A stretch of 24,439 bases of DNA from JAVKBW01 sp964352715 (lineage in GTDB: Bacteria; Pseudomonadota; Alphaproteobacteria; UBA8366; Aestuariispiraceae): NCBI GenBank assembly GCA_964352715.1, contig CAYGSU010000063.1, positions 1-24,439 on the forward strand, in the 5' to 3' direction. Position 1 is the stretch's first letter. Each line of letters opens with the position of its first letter. A program made the position numbers and the translations under genes. This document shows, in pieces, positions 8,201 to 14,162 of this stretch. Below the pieces are notes generated by a model. It saw only the letters and a list, made by a program, of their open reading frames with translations. It did no database searches and had not been told where the DNA came from.

Positions 8201-8352
8201 TGAAACTGACGACTGTGGCGGAAGGTGTTGAAACCCAGGCGCAACTCGATCTGATGCGCCTTGCCGGCTGCGATCTCGTCCAGGGATTTTTCTTCGGCCG
8301 ACCGATGCCGGCTGCCGACTTTGCCGACTGGATGCGCGACTGGGCTGCTTAG
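5209..8352 (+). CDS. Membrane-anchored PAS-GGDEF-EAL protein (c-di-GMP synthesis and breakdown)
   Basis: A 1047-residue signalling protein. Segments in order: a membrane helix (about 28-50), a large periplasmic sensor region (about 51-395), a second helix (about 400-422), a HAMP-like linker, a PAS domain (about 492-610), GGDEF and EAL. The GGDEF motif is intact (699-703) and is preceded by the inhibitory-site pattern RETD (690-693) five residues before it. The EAL domain has ExLxR as EVLLR (827-831), FEITES, DDFGTGYSS (from 948), AEGVE and QGFFFGRP, so both cyclase and phosphodiesterase chemistry look possible; which dominates cannot be told. The start is TTG at 5209: AGGGGA (5197-5202) lies six bases upstream, and the next internal ATG would remove the first membrane helix. 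It converges on the dioxygenase gene, with one base between the stops. Confidence 0.93.
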   Translation: MDKDDDQSSSGVTSRAPIRWRNTIQFRLVVGLGCAALAVVIANSVLIQFVAQRIMLVHNIEDVFERGESLIYALEAEVSFAESRAEAIARATEAMPTDDALLKSVISNILTPTDKESPIAGGGIWPEPYAFDPVEERSAFFWVREESGDLRFIDTYNTSIPGYHDQMWYFPASHKADGRCFWSASYVDAYSLAPMATCSVPMQWNNAFQGIATVEIRMEGLRRFLEEQAEPLGGYAVILDRDNKIISFPDPSLSIERYVDGSGQSLARSLSIDELATVHSDYKPIAEAMRQMDRDIVELAKSADIERFQSLSATLADGLQDVPKDNVAFLAAMLIDQFNNRQGRAAMKQTLELPSEFLLGEPALASVMLMPSTYWKILIVTPLRLPAENAEKVAGEVIRYFIIILLLAIVGGYIVVERYVAVPIRKMAQQLNAVPEHELGDAALLDESDRSELGELAYRFNKRTRSLLDMREEIQREAEEREFAEKQREMSEERFRALANSAPDAIISADGDGLIVTWNPAARIIFGYDAEEMIGNPIGDLLDLQGAQALAEFVSRNRGLGSKTLEFKPKDITAKNKTGESVDVEMSLSSWKTSEGVFVTAFFRDLSQRRETEEQIRFLAHHDSLTLLPNRTLFRDRLRQALALSRRTNSKVALMLLDLDNFKVINDSLGHGVGDELLKEVASRLIAQERETDTVARLGGDEFALILPQIRRAEDAIIIAERIIDRIEAPCQIEGNTVQVGTSIGITIFPDDGNDVEAMIGNADMAMYQAKAEGRNTYRFYVEEMNTDLVARKEMLEDMRIALEKDEFELYFQPQVHLADHTVVGAEVLLRWRCPKRGFVSPVEFVPIAEQGGLIIPLGEWVIRAACRHIAAFDRSGLTMVRIAVNISTLQFRQKDLVDTVQSILRETQVAPDRLEFEITESVVMADLDSSISTMNQLDEIGIRLAIDDFGTGYSSLSYLKRFPIQKLKIDKTFVQDVEEDSDSEAIVNAIVGLADSMKLTTVAEGVETQAQLDLMRLAGCDLVQGFFFGRPMPAADFADWMRDWAA

Positions 8353-8353
8353 G

Positions 8354-9256
8354 TTAGCTTCTTTTCGCCGCCATCGGGTCGCTTCGCATGGCATGGCTCG
8401 CGGGTGGCGCCGGCATCCAGTCTGCATTCAGCCATAGACGCAGCAAGCGCCGGCGTTTCGACTTTTCAGGCCAGTCTTCATACGCATTCCGGGCGTGCAG
8501 AACACGAAAATTGTTCAGGACCAGCGTTTCGCCGGGCTGCAGGGTAAGGCTGATTTGCAGGTCGGGGTCGGTGGCGTATCTGTCGAACCGGTTCAGTGCT
8601 TCGGTTTCCAGTGCCGAAAGCGGCGTACCCGAGCGTTCAGCGGCCCGCTCGATAAAGGGGCGATAGTAAACGCAGCTCAATCCGCCCGGCCCGTCGATGA
8701 GGGCCGGAATCGGCCCCCGAAAAATACCGGCGCCCTGTTCGGCTTCGTTCGGCAGAAAATACATGAAGCCCTTTTCCAGCACCGTCAGCAGGTCGGGGCA
8801 CTCCGAGCGAAAGCGATTTCGGATGGATTCCGCGCTGACCAAAAAGTTGCAACCTCCGGTGCGGGCCGGCGTGACGCAATGCAGGGCAAGCATCGGTGGT
8901 GGATCGGTATGCGGGGTCAATTCGCCCGGCGAACGATACCCCCTGTCATCGAAGGCGTCCTCATCCGAAAAATCGGCGATTTCAACCAGCGTTTCCTGTT
9001 TCAGGTTCTGTTGCAGCAGATGGCCCAGTGCCGCGCCAAACTGATAGAAAGCAGAGCCGATTGCGTCTATCCCGCCGGCGGCATCGCCACCGCATCCGTC
9101 AACCAGAACAAACCCTGCGCCGTCGCGAAGTTCCGCCCGAATTTGCGTGATGTCTTCCGAGTTAAACCTCGGAAGGCCCTTGTCTTCAATATCGGTGCGG
9201 GTCCAATCCATCCGGTGGAGTACGGGGTCGGTGGCGGCTGCATGACTTCTGCTCAT
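8354..9256 (-). CDS. TauD/TfdA-family Fe(II)/2-oxoglutarate-dependent dioxygenase
   Basis: A predicted cytoplasmic non-haem iron oxygenase that would couple 2-oxoglutarate decarboxylation to hydroxylation of an unknown small substrate. With the ATG at 9256 it has 300 residues, normal for the family. The facial triad is visible: HTD (H116 and D118) and the distal histidine in NNFRVLHAR (H254), followed by the arginine-rich KRRRLLRLW (268-276) that binds 2-oxoglutarate. An in-frame GTG at 9307 would add 17 residues, but it leaves only 33 bases to the divergent aminotransferase and has no well-spaced ribosome site, so the ATG is preferred with limited certainty. Being divergent from the aminotransferase and SDR genes hints at a shared amine or amino-acid pathway. 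The substrate (taurine, a betaine or other) cannot be assigned. Confidence 0.82.
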   Translation of the reverse strand: MSRSHAAATDPVLHRMDWTRTDIEDKGLPRFNSEDITQIRAELRDGAGFVLVDGCGGDAAGGIDAIGSAFYQFGAALGHLLQQNLKQETLVEIADFSDEDAFDDRGYRSPGELTPHTDPPPMLALHCVTPARTGGCNFLVSAESIRNRFRSECPDLLTVLEKGFMYFLPNEAEQGAGIFRGPIPALIDGPGGLSCVYYRPFIERAAERSGTPLSALETEALNRFDRYATDPDLQISLTLQPGETLVLNNFRVLHARNAYEDWPEKSKRRRLLRLWLNADWMPAPPASHAMRSDPMAAKRS

Positions 9257-9340
9257 GACCTGGAAGACTTTCTGCGGTTTCGGCACCCAATATCCTGTGA
9301 TATGCACTCCACAATCTCAAGCCAATAGGAGCATACCGAC

Positions 9341-10687
9341 ATGATCGCCGCCACGGGCCAGATGGCCGTTACAGATGTGACGCCGAACAATCTTGAAGCT
9401 TTCTGGATGCCGTTTACGGCAAACCGGGATTTCAAGGCGAATCCACGCCTGTTTCAAAGCGCGCAGGACATGCACTTCACGACAACAACCGGCAAGAAGG
9501 TGCTGGACGGTACGGCAGGGCTTTGGTGTTGTAATGCCGGTCACGCACGGCCGAAAATTGTCGAGGCCGTTCAGAAGCAGGTGGCCGAGCTTGATTTCGC
9601 GCCGACTTTCCAGTGGGGCCATCCGAAAGCCTTCGAACTCGCCTCTCGTGTCGCGGCGCTGGCGCCGTCGCCACTGGATCATGTGTTTTTTACCAATTCC
9701 GGCTCTGAATCCGTGGATACGGCGCTGAAAATCGCGCTGGCCTATCATCGGGTAAAGGGCGAAGGCACAAGAACCCGGCTGATCGGGCGGGAGCGTGGCT
9801 ATCACGGCACCGGTTTCGGCGGTATATCGGTTGGCGGCATCGTCAAGAACCGCATGTTCTTCGGATCGCTGCTGACGGGTGTCGATCACATGCCGACGAC
9901 TCATGCGCCGGAACATCAGCAGTTCAGCAAGGGTCAGCCGGAATGGGGCGCTCATCTGGCGGACGAACTTGAAAAACTGGTGACCCTGCATGACGCCTCC
10001 AACATCGCCGCCGTGATCGTCGAACCGGTAGCCGGGTCGACGGGTGTGCTGATCCCGCCGGTCGGCTACCTGAAGCGGCTGCGGGAGATCACGAAAAAGC
10101 ACGGCATTCTGCTGATTTTTGATGAAGTCATCACGGCGTACGGTCGCCTTGGCACACCGTTCGCGGCTGACTACTTCGATGTTGTCCCGGATATCATTGC
10201 GACGGCGAAGGGCCTGACCAGCGGTGTTATCCCGATGGGGGCCGTTCTGTGCACCAAGGAAATCTACGACGCCTTCATGCATGGCCCGGATTACGCGATC
10301 GAGTTTTTCCATGGCTATACCTATTCCGGCCACCCCGTCGCCGCCGCTGCCGGCCTGGCGACGCTGGATGTCTACAAGGAAGAAGGCCTGTTCGAGCGTG
10401 CCTCCGACCTTGCGCCATACTGGGAAGAAGCGATCCATTCGTTGTCCGATGCAAACCGGGTTATCGATTGCCGCAATCTCGGCCTGATGGGAGCGATTGA
10501 AATTGAATCGATCCCGGGCGAGCCGTCCAGGCGGGCCTACAATGTGATGCTCGACTGTTTCGAGGAAGGGCTGATGATCCGGACGACGGGCGACATCATC
10601 GCCCTGTCGCCGCCTCTTATCGTCGAGAAAAGCCATATCGACCAGATCGTCGATACCCTGCGCACCTGTCTTGCGCGGGCAGCGTAA
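9341..10687 (+). CDS. Class III omega-amino acid:pyruvate aminotransferase
   Basis: A PLP-dependent transaminase of 448 residues, closest by eye to beta-alanine (omega-amino acid):pyruvate transaminase. WMPFTANRDFKANPR near the N-terminus is characteristic of that group. The fold-type I core shows GSES for phosphate binding, GYHG, the cofactor aspartate D261 in IFDEVITAYGRLG, and the Schiff-base lysine K290 in TAKGLTSG. It would move the terminal amino group of a beta- or omega-amino acid to pyruvate, giving alanine and a semialdehyde. The start ATG at 9341 has AGGAG about nine bases upstream. The SDR gene follows after 21 bases and is probably co-transcribed; its product could act on the aldehyde. 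A diaminobutyrate transaminase (DoeD) role is conceivable given doeAB nearby, but the sequence fits the pyruvate type better. Confidence 0.88.
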   Translation: MIAATGQMAVTDVTPNNLEAFWMPFTANRDFKANPRLFQSAQDMHFTTTTGKKVLDGTAGLWCCNAGHARPKIVEAVQKQVAELDFAPTFQWGHPKAFELASRVAALAPSPLDHVFFTNSGSESVDTALKIALAYHRVKGEGTRTRLIGRERGYHGTGFGGISVGGIVKNRMFFGSLLTGVDHMPTTHAPEHQQFSKGQPEWGAHLADELEKLVTLHDASNIAAVIVEPVAGSTGVLIPPVGYLKRLREITKKHGILLIFDEVITAYGRLGTPFAADYFDVVPDIIATAKGLTSGVIPMGAVLCTKEIYDAFMHGPDYAIEFFHGYTYSGHPVAAAAGLATLDVYKEEGLFERASDLAPYWEEAIHSLSDANRVIDCRNLGLMGAIEIESIPGEPSRRAYNVMLDCFEEGLMIRTTGDIIALSPPLIVEKSHIDQIVDTLRTCLARAA

Positions 10688-10708
10688 GGCGCGTCTGATG
10701 ACCGTTTC

Positions 10709-11467
10709 ATGACCGGCGCCGCGCGCAAGGTTCTGCTGGTAACCGGCGGCGGCAGAGGCATTGGCGCAGCCGTCGCTACCCATGCGGCGGCAGCCGGCTA
10801 TGACATCGCGATCAACTATTCCCGCAGCGCGGCGGCGGCCGAACAAACGGCGGAGGCCTGTCGGGGCGCCGGTGCTGAGGCCGATACCTTCGCGGCGGAT
10901 CTGGCTAACCCGTCGGCTATCGCACCGATGGTTGATGCCGTGGTCGGGCGTTTCGGTCGGCTGGATGCGCTGGTGAACAACGCGGGCATGACCGGCCGGG
11001 CTTCAGCCCTGATGGAGGCTGACGACCGGACGATCATTGATACGATCAATCTCAACGTGGTCGGGCTTATTTTGTGCACCAAGGCGGTGGTTCGTCATAT
11101 GGCGGTAAGCCGGGGCGGCAAAGGCGGGGCGATCGTCAACATTTCCTCCGGTGCAGCCACGCTCGGCAGTCCTGGCGAATTCACCTGGTACGCGGCCAGT
11201 AAGGGGGCGGTCGACAGCTTCACCTTCGGAATCTCGAAGGAAGTCATTACCGATGGCATTCGCGTCAACACGGTGTCGCTGGGGCTGGTCGATACCGAAA
11301 TCCATGAGACAACCGGAGTGCGGGATCGGGTCAAACGACTGACCCCGACCATTCCGATCCAGCGGCCGGCGGAACTTGAAGAGGTTGTGCGGCCGATCCT
11401 GTTTCTGTTGTCGGATGACGCATCTTATATGGCAGGCGCTGTTCTGCGGGTTGCCGGCGGACGGTAA
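10709..11467 (+). CDS. Short-chain dehydrogenase/reductase (FabG-like)
   Basis: A classical SDR of 252 residues. The cofactor loop is TGGGRGIG (12-19), followed by a basic segment (NYSRS) that suggests NADP(H). NNAG marks the structural motif, the catalytic serine is in NISSGAA, and YAASK gives Y161 and K165. The C-terminus YMAGAVLRVAGGR is the usual FabG-type end. It lies 21 bases after the aminotransferase stop with no strong ribosome site of its own, so translation may depend on the upstream gene. It could reduce or oxidise a semialdehyde or beta-keto product of that pathway. The family call is secure, the substrate unknown. It converges on tadG with an 18-base gap. Confidence 0.88.
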   Translation: MTGAARKVLLVTGGGRGIGAAVATHAAAAGYDIAINYSRSAAAAEQTAEACRGAGAEADTFAADLANPSAIAPMVDAVVGRFGRLDALVNNAGMTGRASALMEADDRTIIDTINLNVVGLILCTKAVVRHMAVSRGGKGGAIVNISSGAATLGSPGEFTWYAASKGAVDSFTFGISKEVITDGIRVNTVSLGLVDTEIHETTGVRDRVKRLTPTIPIQRPAELEEVVRPILFLLSDDASYMAGAVLRVAGGR

Positions 11468-11485
11468 CGGCCGCCGAACCTCGGC

Positions 11486-12904
11486 TTACTGCGCGATCCT
11501 CAAATTCGACAACTCGGTACCGATAGTCCGGAATGTCTGGGTCAGATCCTCGTTTGTCGGGCTGTTGAAATAGAAATCCGGCGATGTTGCACAGTTTTGA
11601 TATAAGGCGCGGGTGGAACTGCTGCTAACCTGAAACGTGATCGTAAAAATCTTGATGCCTTCATCCTTCATCAATTCGCAGGTTGCCGCCATTCGATCAT
11701 TTACCTCATTCAGCGCGGGGCCGGTGCTGGTTGTGCCGAGGATTCCCCAGCCGATGCGCCCATAGGCACCGTAATCCGATCCGTCAGGGCCGGCCGGCGG
11801 GTGGTCGTACCATTGGTTGTTACCGTCGGTCAGCATCACGACGACCTTGTCCATCAGGGGTTCGTCGTAATCCAGCGGCATGGTGGCGGGCGTGTCGCCG
11901 CCCCACAACCCGCGCCACTGCGGAGACAGAACGCGCCAGCCCCAGGCCAGCCCCAGATTGCCCATCGTACCGCCGCGATGCCACGGTTCCATTTCCTGAA
12001 TGCCGGCTTCAATGACGCTTCTTGAAGCGGTGAGTGGCGTAATCGCCGGGCCGCAGCCCAGATTGGGGCCGGTACCGTCATTCTGTGAATTGTTGGCTTC
12101 ATCAACCGCCGGGTAAATATTGTCCGTGTCGGTCGGATAGAAGAAAGCGCTCCAGAAACCGCCGGAAGGCGGGGTGTCATCCTGATCGAGCGGCGCGGCG
12201 CGTGCTTCGACGCAACCTCGCCATTCGGTGCCGACATCATCATACGCTGTCGGATCGTAACTGCCGTCGAGCCAGTTCGTCCGGCCTGCGCCTATATTCA
12301 CGGTAACCGTATAGGGAACGAGCGAAACGAAAAAATCGTCGATTTCCTGTTGATCGCCGTACAGGATACTGACCAGTTCCATCGCCGACGCTTTCATGGT
12401 CGTCATCTTGTTGCCTGACCGCATAGATCCCGTGTTATCCATCACCAGCGCCAGTTCCATGCCCCGGATCGACCGTTGCACGACCGTCGTGGCGGATACC
12501 GTCAGATCATCGATGCCGAGAACCCGCATGAATGTGGTTGGTATGGTGGCCGAGGCAGTGACGGTTAGCGTCTCCGATGAATCATTGACCGTGAAAACAG
12601 GGCCGGTAATGGTTGCGTCCATAAAGTCGGACGGAAAGTTCGCTGCAAAGAACCGGTCGATGGTGACATTCAGCTTGTCGCTGAAAAGCTCTTTCCCTCC
12701 TGCCAGGCCTGCAGCGTCAAGCGCATAGACCAATTGACTGCGCAGCATGTAGCCGCGCGTCGAATCCACGGCCAGGCCGCTGAATCCGACCAGCGGCACG
12801 GCGCCAATCGCGACCATTGTCGCCATGCTGGCGCGGGAGTCCTTCGCAAATCCTCGGATTGCGCGGGTCAGAAACGAAATCATCTGTGCGTATCGCTGGT
12901 GCAT
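11486..12904 (-). CDS. tadG: TadG-like Flp pilus protein with a von Willebrand factor A domain
   Basis: A 472-residue protein anchored by an N-terminal hydrophobic segment (about 28-46, MATMVAIGAVPLVGFSGLAV) followed by the TadE/TadG-type region DSTRGYMLRSQLVYALDAAGLAGG. The remainder is a predicted periplasmic or surface VWA domain. The metal site DNTGSM (156-161) follows GMELALVM, and VVVMLTDGNNQWYD carries a later metal-site aspartate. TadG proteins are accessory to Tad pilus assembly and adhesion. The ATG at 12904 is chosen over a TTG four codons upstream; AAAGAA before it is a weak ribosome site. The gene is divergent from flp across a 350-base control region and converges on the SDR gene, so it is separately transcribed from the rest of the locus. 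Four cysteines in the VWA region may form disulphides. Confidence 0.85.
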   Translation of the reverse strand: MHQRYAQMISFLTRAIRGFAKDSRASMATMVAIGAVPLVGFSGLAVDSTRGYMLRSQLVYALDAAGLAGGKELFSDKLNVTIDRFFAANFPSDFMDATITGPVFTVNDSSETLTVTASATIPTTFMRVLGIDDLTVSATTVVQRSIRGMELALVMDNTGSMRSGNKMTTMKASAMELVSILYGDQQEIDDFFVSLVPYTVTVNIGAGRTNWLDGSYDPTAYDDVGTEWRGCVEARAAPLDQDDTPPSGGFWSAFFYPTDTDNIYPAVDEANNSQNDGTGPNLGCGPAITPLTASRSVIEAGIQEMEPWHRGGTMGNLGLAWGWRVLSPQWRGLWGGDTPATMPLDYDEPLMDKVVVMLTDGNNQWYDHPPAGPDGSDYGAYGRIGWGILGTTSTGPALNEVNDRMAATCELMKDEGIKIFTITFQVSSSSTRALYQNCATSPDFYFNSPTNEDLTQTFRTIGTELSNLRIAQ

Positions 12905-13003
12905 TTCTTTTGCCAAACTTGGTAAAGATTGGTTTCGGTATCGTACAATAAGCGTAATGCGATGGATGCACCCGACTTATCGCTGTGTATTTGCGCAAAC
13001 TTG

Positions 13004-13033
13004 TTTCAATAATTTGCCCCGAATTTTCAATAA
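13004..13033. repeat. Direct repeat TTTCAATAA, 21-base period
   Basis: Two exact nine-base copies (13004-13012 and 13025-13033), each followed by a similar run ending TGC. A period of 21 bases puts both on the same face of the helix two turns apart, as in tandem regulator sites. Its role is unknown. Confidence 0.45.
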
Positions 13034-13089
13034 AATGCAGGGCGTTATCTGCTATATAGCGGCTCTCGTGCCACTGACCGCACTACATG

Positions 13090-13110
13090 TTGAGATGCGT
13101 TTTATCTCAA
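13090..13110. promoter_or_regulatory. Inverted repeat TTGAGAT-N7-ATCTCAA, candidate operator
   Basis: A perfect seven-base inverted repeat with a seven-base spacer (21 bases in all), centred about 155 bases before the flp start. TTGAGA recurs near 13175. The form suits a dimeric transcription factor. Confidence 0.45.
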
Positions 13111-13139
13111 TTCCAAGAAATTAAAATTAACCGGAATTG

Positions 13140-13158
13140 TCGAATTAATCCGATTCGA
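13140..13158. promoter_or_regulatory. Inverted repeat TCGAAT-N7-ATTCGA, candidate operator
   Basis: A perfect six-base inverted repeat, again with a seven-base spacer, about 49 bases (centre to centre) downstream of the TTGAGAT repeat and closer to flp. The arm sequence differs, so it may bind a different factor. Confidence 0.4.
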
Positions 13159-13254
13159 TAGTTATTGCCCAAATTTGAGAAATAAAATGATGTTCGGGTC
13201 AGAGATTGCCGAGAGGGTGTCTCGAGAGTTTACGGTCACTTACTGGAGGTCATT

Positions 13255-13476
13255 ATGCTTACTTCGAAAATCAAGACGTTCATGAAAGACGACAGCGGCG
13301 CAACCGCTATCGAATACGGGCTCATCGCGGCGCTTGTTTCCGTTGCTGCCATTCTGGCCCTGCAGGCGATGGGTACATCGCTGGAAGCGATTTTCACCAG
13401 CGTATCCGAAACGCTCAACAGTGCGGTCACCGACGGCACCTCTGGTGGCGGAGACACATCGGGTGGCAGCACCTGA
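13255..13476 (+). CDS. flp: Flp/Fap-type major pilin
   Basis: A 73-residue Flp pilin precursor. The short charged leader (MLTSKIKTFMKDDSG) ends at the prepilin cleavage site G15, and the mature part starts ATAIEYGLIAAL with the invariant Glu (+5) and Tyr (+6), then one hydrophobic helix (about 16-45). The C-terminus is rich in Gly, Ser and Thr (DGTSGGGDTSGGST), probably flexible and exposed on the fibre. A strong GGAGGT site (13245-13250) is placed just before the ATG, as expected for a highly made subunit. It is the first gene of the plus-strand Tad cluster, separated from cpaA by about 160 bases with a strong hairpin, which could let the pilin be expressed more than the machinery genes. CpaA is the likely processing peptidase. 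Confidence 0.95.
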   Translation: MLTSKIKTFMKDDSGATAIEYGLIAALVSVAAILALQAMGTSLEAIFTSVSETLNSAVTDGTSGGGDTSGGST

Positions 13477-13504
13477 TCTGACATCGGGAGCAGGAAAACT
13501 GAGC

Positions 13505-13568
13505 CTGGCCGGGTAGCTAAGAGGAAGAGCGGGTTGGCGGTAATCGCCGTCACCTGCGACCCGGCCAG
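13505..13568 (+). promoter_or_regulatory. Nested hairpin in the flp-cpaA spacer, candidate attenuator or processing element
   Basis: CTGGCCGGGT (13505-13514) pairs perfectly with ACCCGGCCAG (13559-13568). Inside it a second stem, GCGGGT (13529-13534) with ACCTGC (13552-13557, one G-U pair), is capped by GGCG/CGCC (13536-13539 and 13545-13548) and loop GTAAT. A 14-base purine-rich bulge containing GAGGAAG is left on the 5' side. No T-run follows directly, so it is not a typical intrinsic terminator. It could stabilise flp mRNA, reduce read-through into cpaA, or be a distinct structured RNA. Confidence 0.5.
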
Positions 13569-13639
13569 CGCCAGTCTTCAAGGAGAAGTGCTCAACAAAA
13601 AATTTTTGCCCGAAACTTGGATTGATGGGGATTATTCCA

Positions 13640-14149
13640 ATGATTTCGCTAGCACACGATATGCCTGAAATATTAGCGCAGATATGCGTACTGGCTTTTG
13701 CGTTCGCGGTATGTATTGCCGCTGTGTGGGACCTTCGCAGTTTTACCATTCCGAATTCGATATCGATTGCCATCGCCGCCGTATGGCCGGTCTATGCGAT
13801 TGCTGCCGGGCTGGGTCTGGAAGCAATGGCCTATGCCGGCGTAACAGGCATCGGCGTTCTTGTCGTCGGTATGCTGGGCTGGAGCCGGGGTTGGGTCGGT
13901 GGCGGTGACGTCAAGCTGCTCTCCGCCGTTGCCTTGTGGGCCGGGCCGGCCGGGCTTGTTCCGGTGATCCTTCACACGGCAATCGCCGGCGGTGTGCTCA
14001 GCCTGTTCTGGCTGTCCAGTCGCCCGCTTCGTTTCGTTGCAGTCCGAGCCGGGCTGCCGGTGGCGCTGACGCCGCCGAAACACATTCCCTATGGCATCGC
14101 CATAGCTGTGGCGGCGGTTCTTCTATCTACCCGCCTGACCACGGCCTGA
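13640..14149 (+). CDS. cpaA: Prepilin peptidase of the CpaA/TadV type (family A24)
   Basis: An inner-membrane aspartic peptidase (169 residues) that should cleave the leaders of Flp and the TadE-type pseudopilins. Both catalytic aspartates are visible: D31 in WDLRSFTIPN and D90 in GGGDVKLL. Hydrophobic segments at about 15-30, 42-60, 66-81, 100-120 and 152-166 give a small polytopic protein without the N-terminal methylase domain, as usual for Tad peptidases. The ATG at 13640 is chosen because GGGGA lies about eight bases upstream; an in-frame ATG at 13625 and a TTG at 13622 would add five or six residues. The gene lies between flp and cpaB, the usual Cpa order. Confidence 0.92.
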   Translation: MISLAHDMPEILAQICVLAFAFAVCIAAVWDLRSFTIPNSISIAIAAVWPVYAIAAGLGLEAMAYAGVTGIGVLVVGMLGWSRGWVGGGDVKLLSAVALWAGPAGLVPVILHTAIAGGVLSLFWLSSRPLRFVAVRAGLPVALTPPKHIPYGIAIAVAAVLLSTRLTTA

Positions 14150-14162
14150 AGGAGATCGAACC

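Larger units (their letters stand above)
12905..13254. promoter_or_regulatory. AT-rich divergent control region between tadG and flp
   Basis: The most AT-rich stretch of the window, with no credible gene. It holds a direct repeat TTTCAATAA (13004-13012 and 13025-13033, 21 bases apart), two perfect inverted repeats with seven-base spacers (13090-13110 and 13140-13158), and the palindrome CAAATTTG (13170-13177). Possible promoter parts are TAAAAT (13183-13188) without a good -35, and GG-N10-GC at 13196-13209, a poor sigma-54 match. A promoter must be here for flp, but I cannot place it. Confidence 0.6.

Noticed and set aside
7027..8427. Minus-strand open frame opposite the GGDEF-EAL domains
   Set aside because: It is antisense to highly conserved catalytic motifs and resembles no family; it also overlaps the end of the dioxygenase gene.
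9341..10687. Naming the aminotransferase doeD because doeA-doeB are in the window
   Set aside because: It is more than 6 kb from doeB, in another operon, and its N-terminus and core match omega-amino acid:pyruvate transaminases better.
9317..10846. Long minus-strand open frame of about 500 codons opposite the aminotransferase
   Set aside because: The plus-strand protein has full aminotransferase motifs, and the antisense product shows no domain and is rich in Arg and His, as shadows usually are.
11455..11478. CGGCGG/CCGCCG hairpin as a terminator at the end of the SDR gene
   Set aside because: The stem overlaps the stop codon, is only about six pairs with a ten-base loop, and has no T-run on either strand.
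13121..13148. Three TTAA half-sites upstream of flp as a CtrA box
   Set aside because: CtrA sites are TTAA-N7-TTAA. Here the half-sites at 13121, 13127 and 13145 are 6 and 18 bases apart, so none has the required spacing.
13195..13210. Sigma-54 promoter before flp (GG-N10-GC)
   Set aside because: Only GG, one C and TTGC match; most of the TGGCACG half is missing. A match this weak is expected by chance.
13596..13608. A6T5 tract as the T-run of a terminator after flp
   Set aside because: It lies about 35 bases after the hairpin and has no stem directly before it, so it cannot work as an intrinsic terminator with that hairpin.
13588..13668. Short frame starting GTG after AAGGAG, a possible leader peptide before cpaA
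   Set aside because: The ribosome site is only two bases from the GTG, too close for initiation, and the 26-residue product overlaps cpaA out of frame with no recognisable features.
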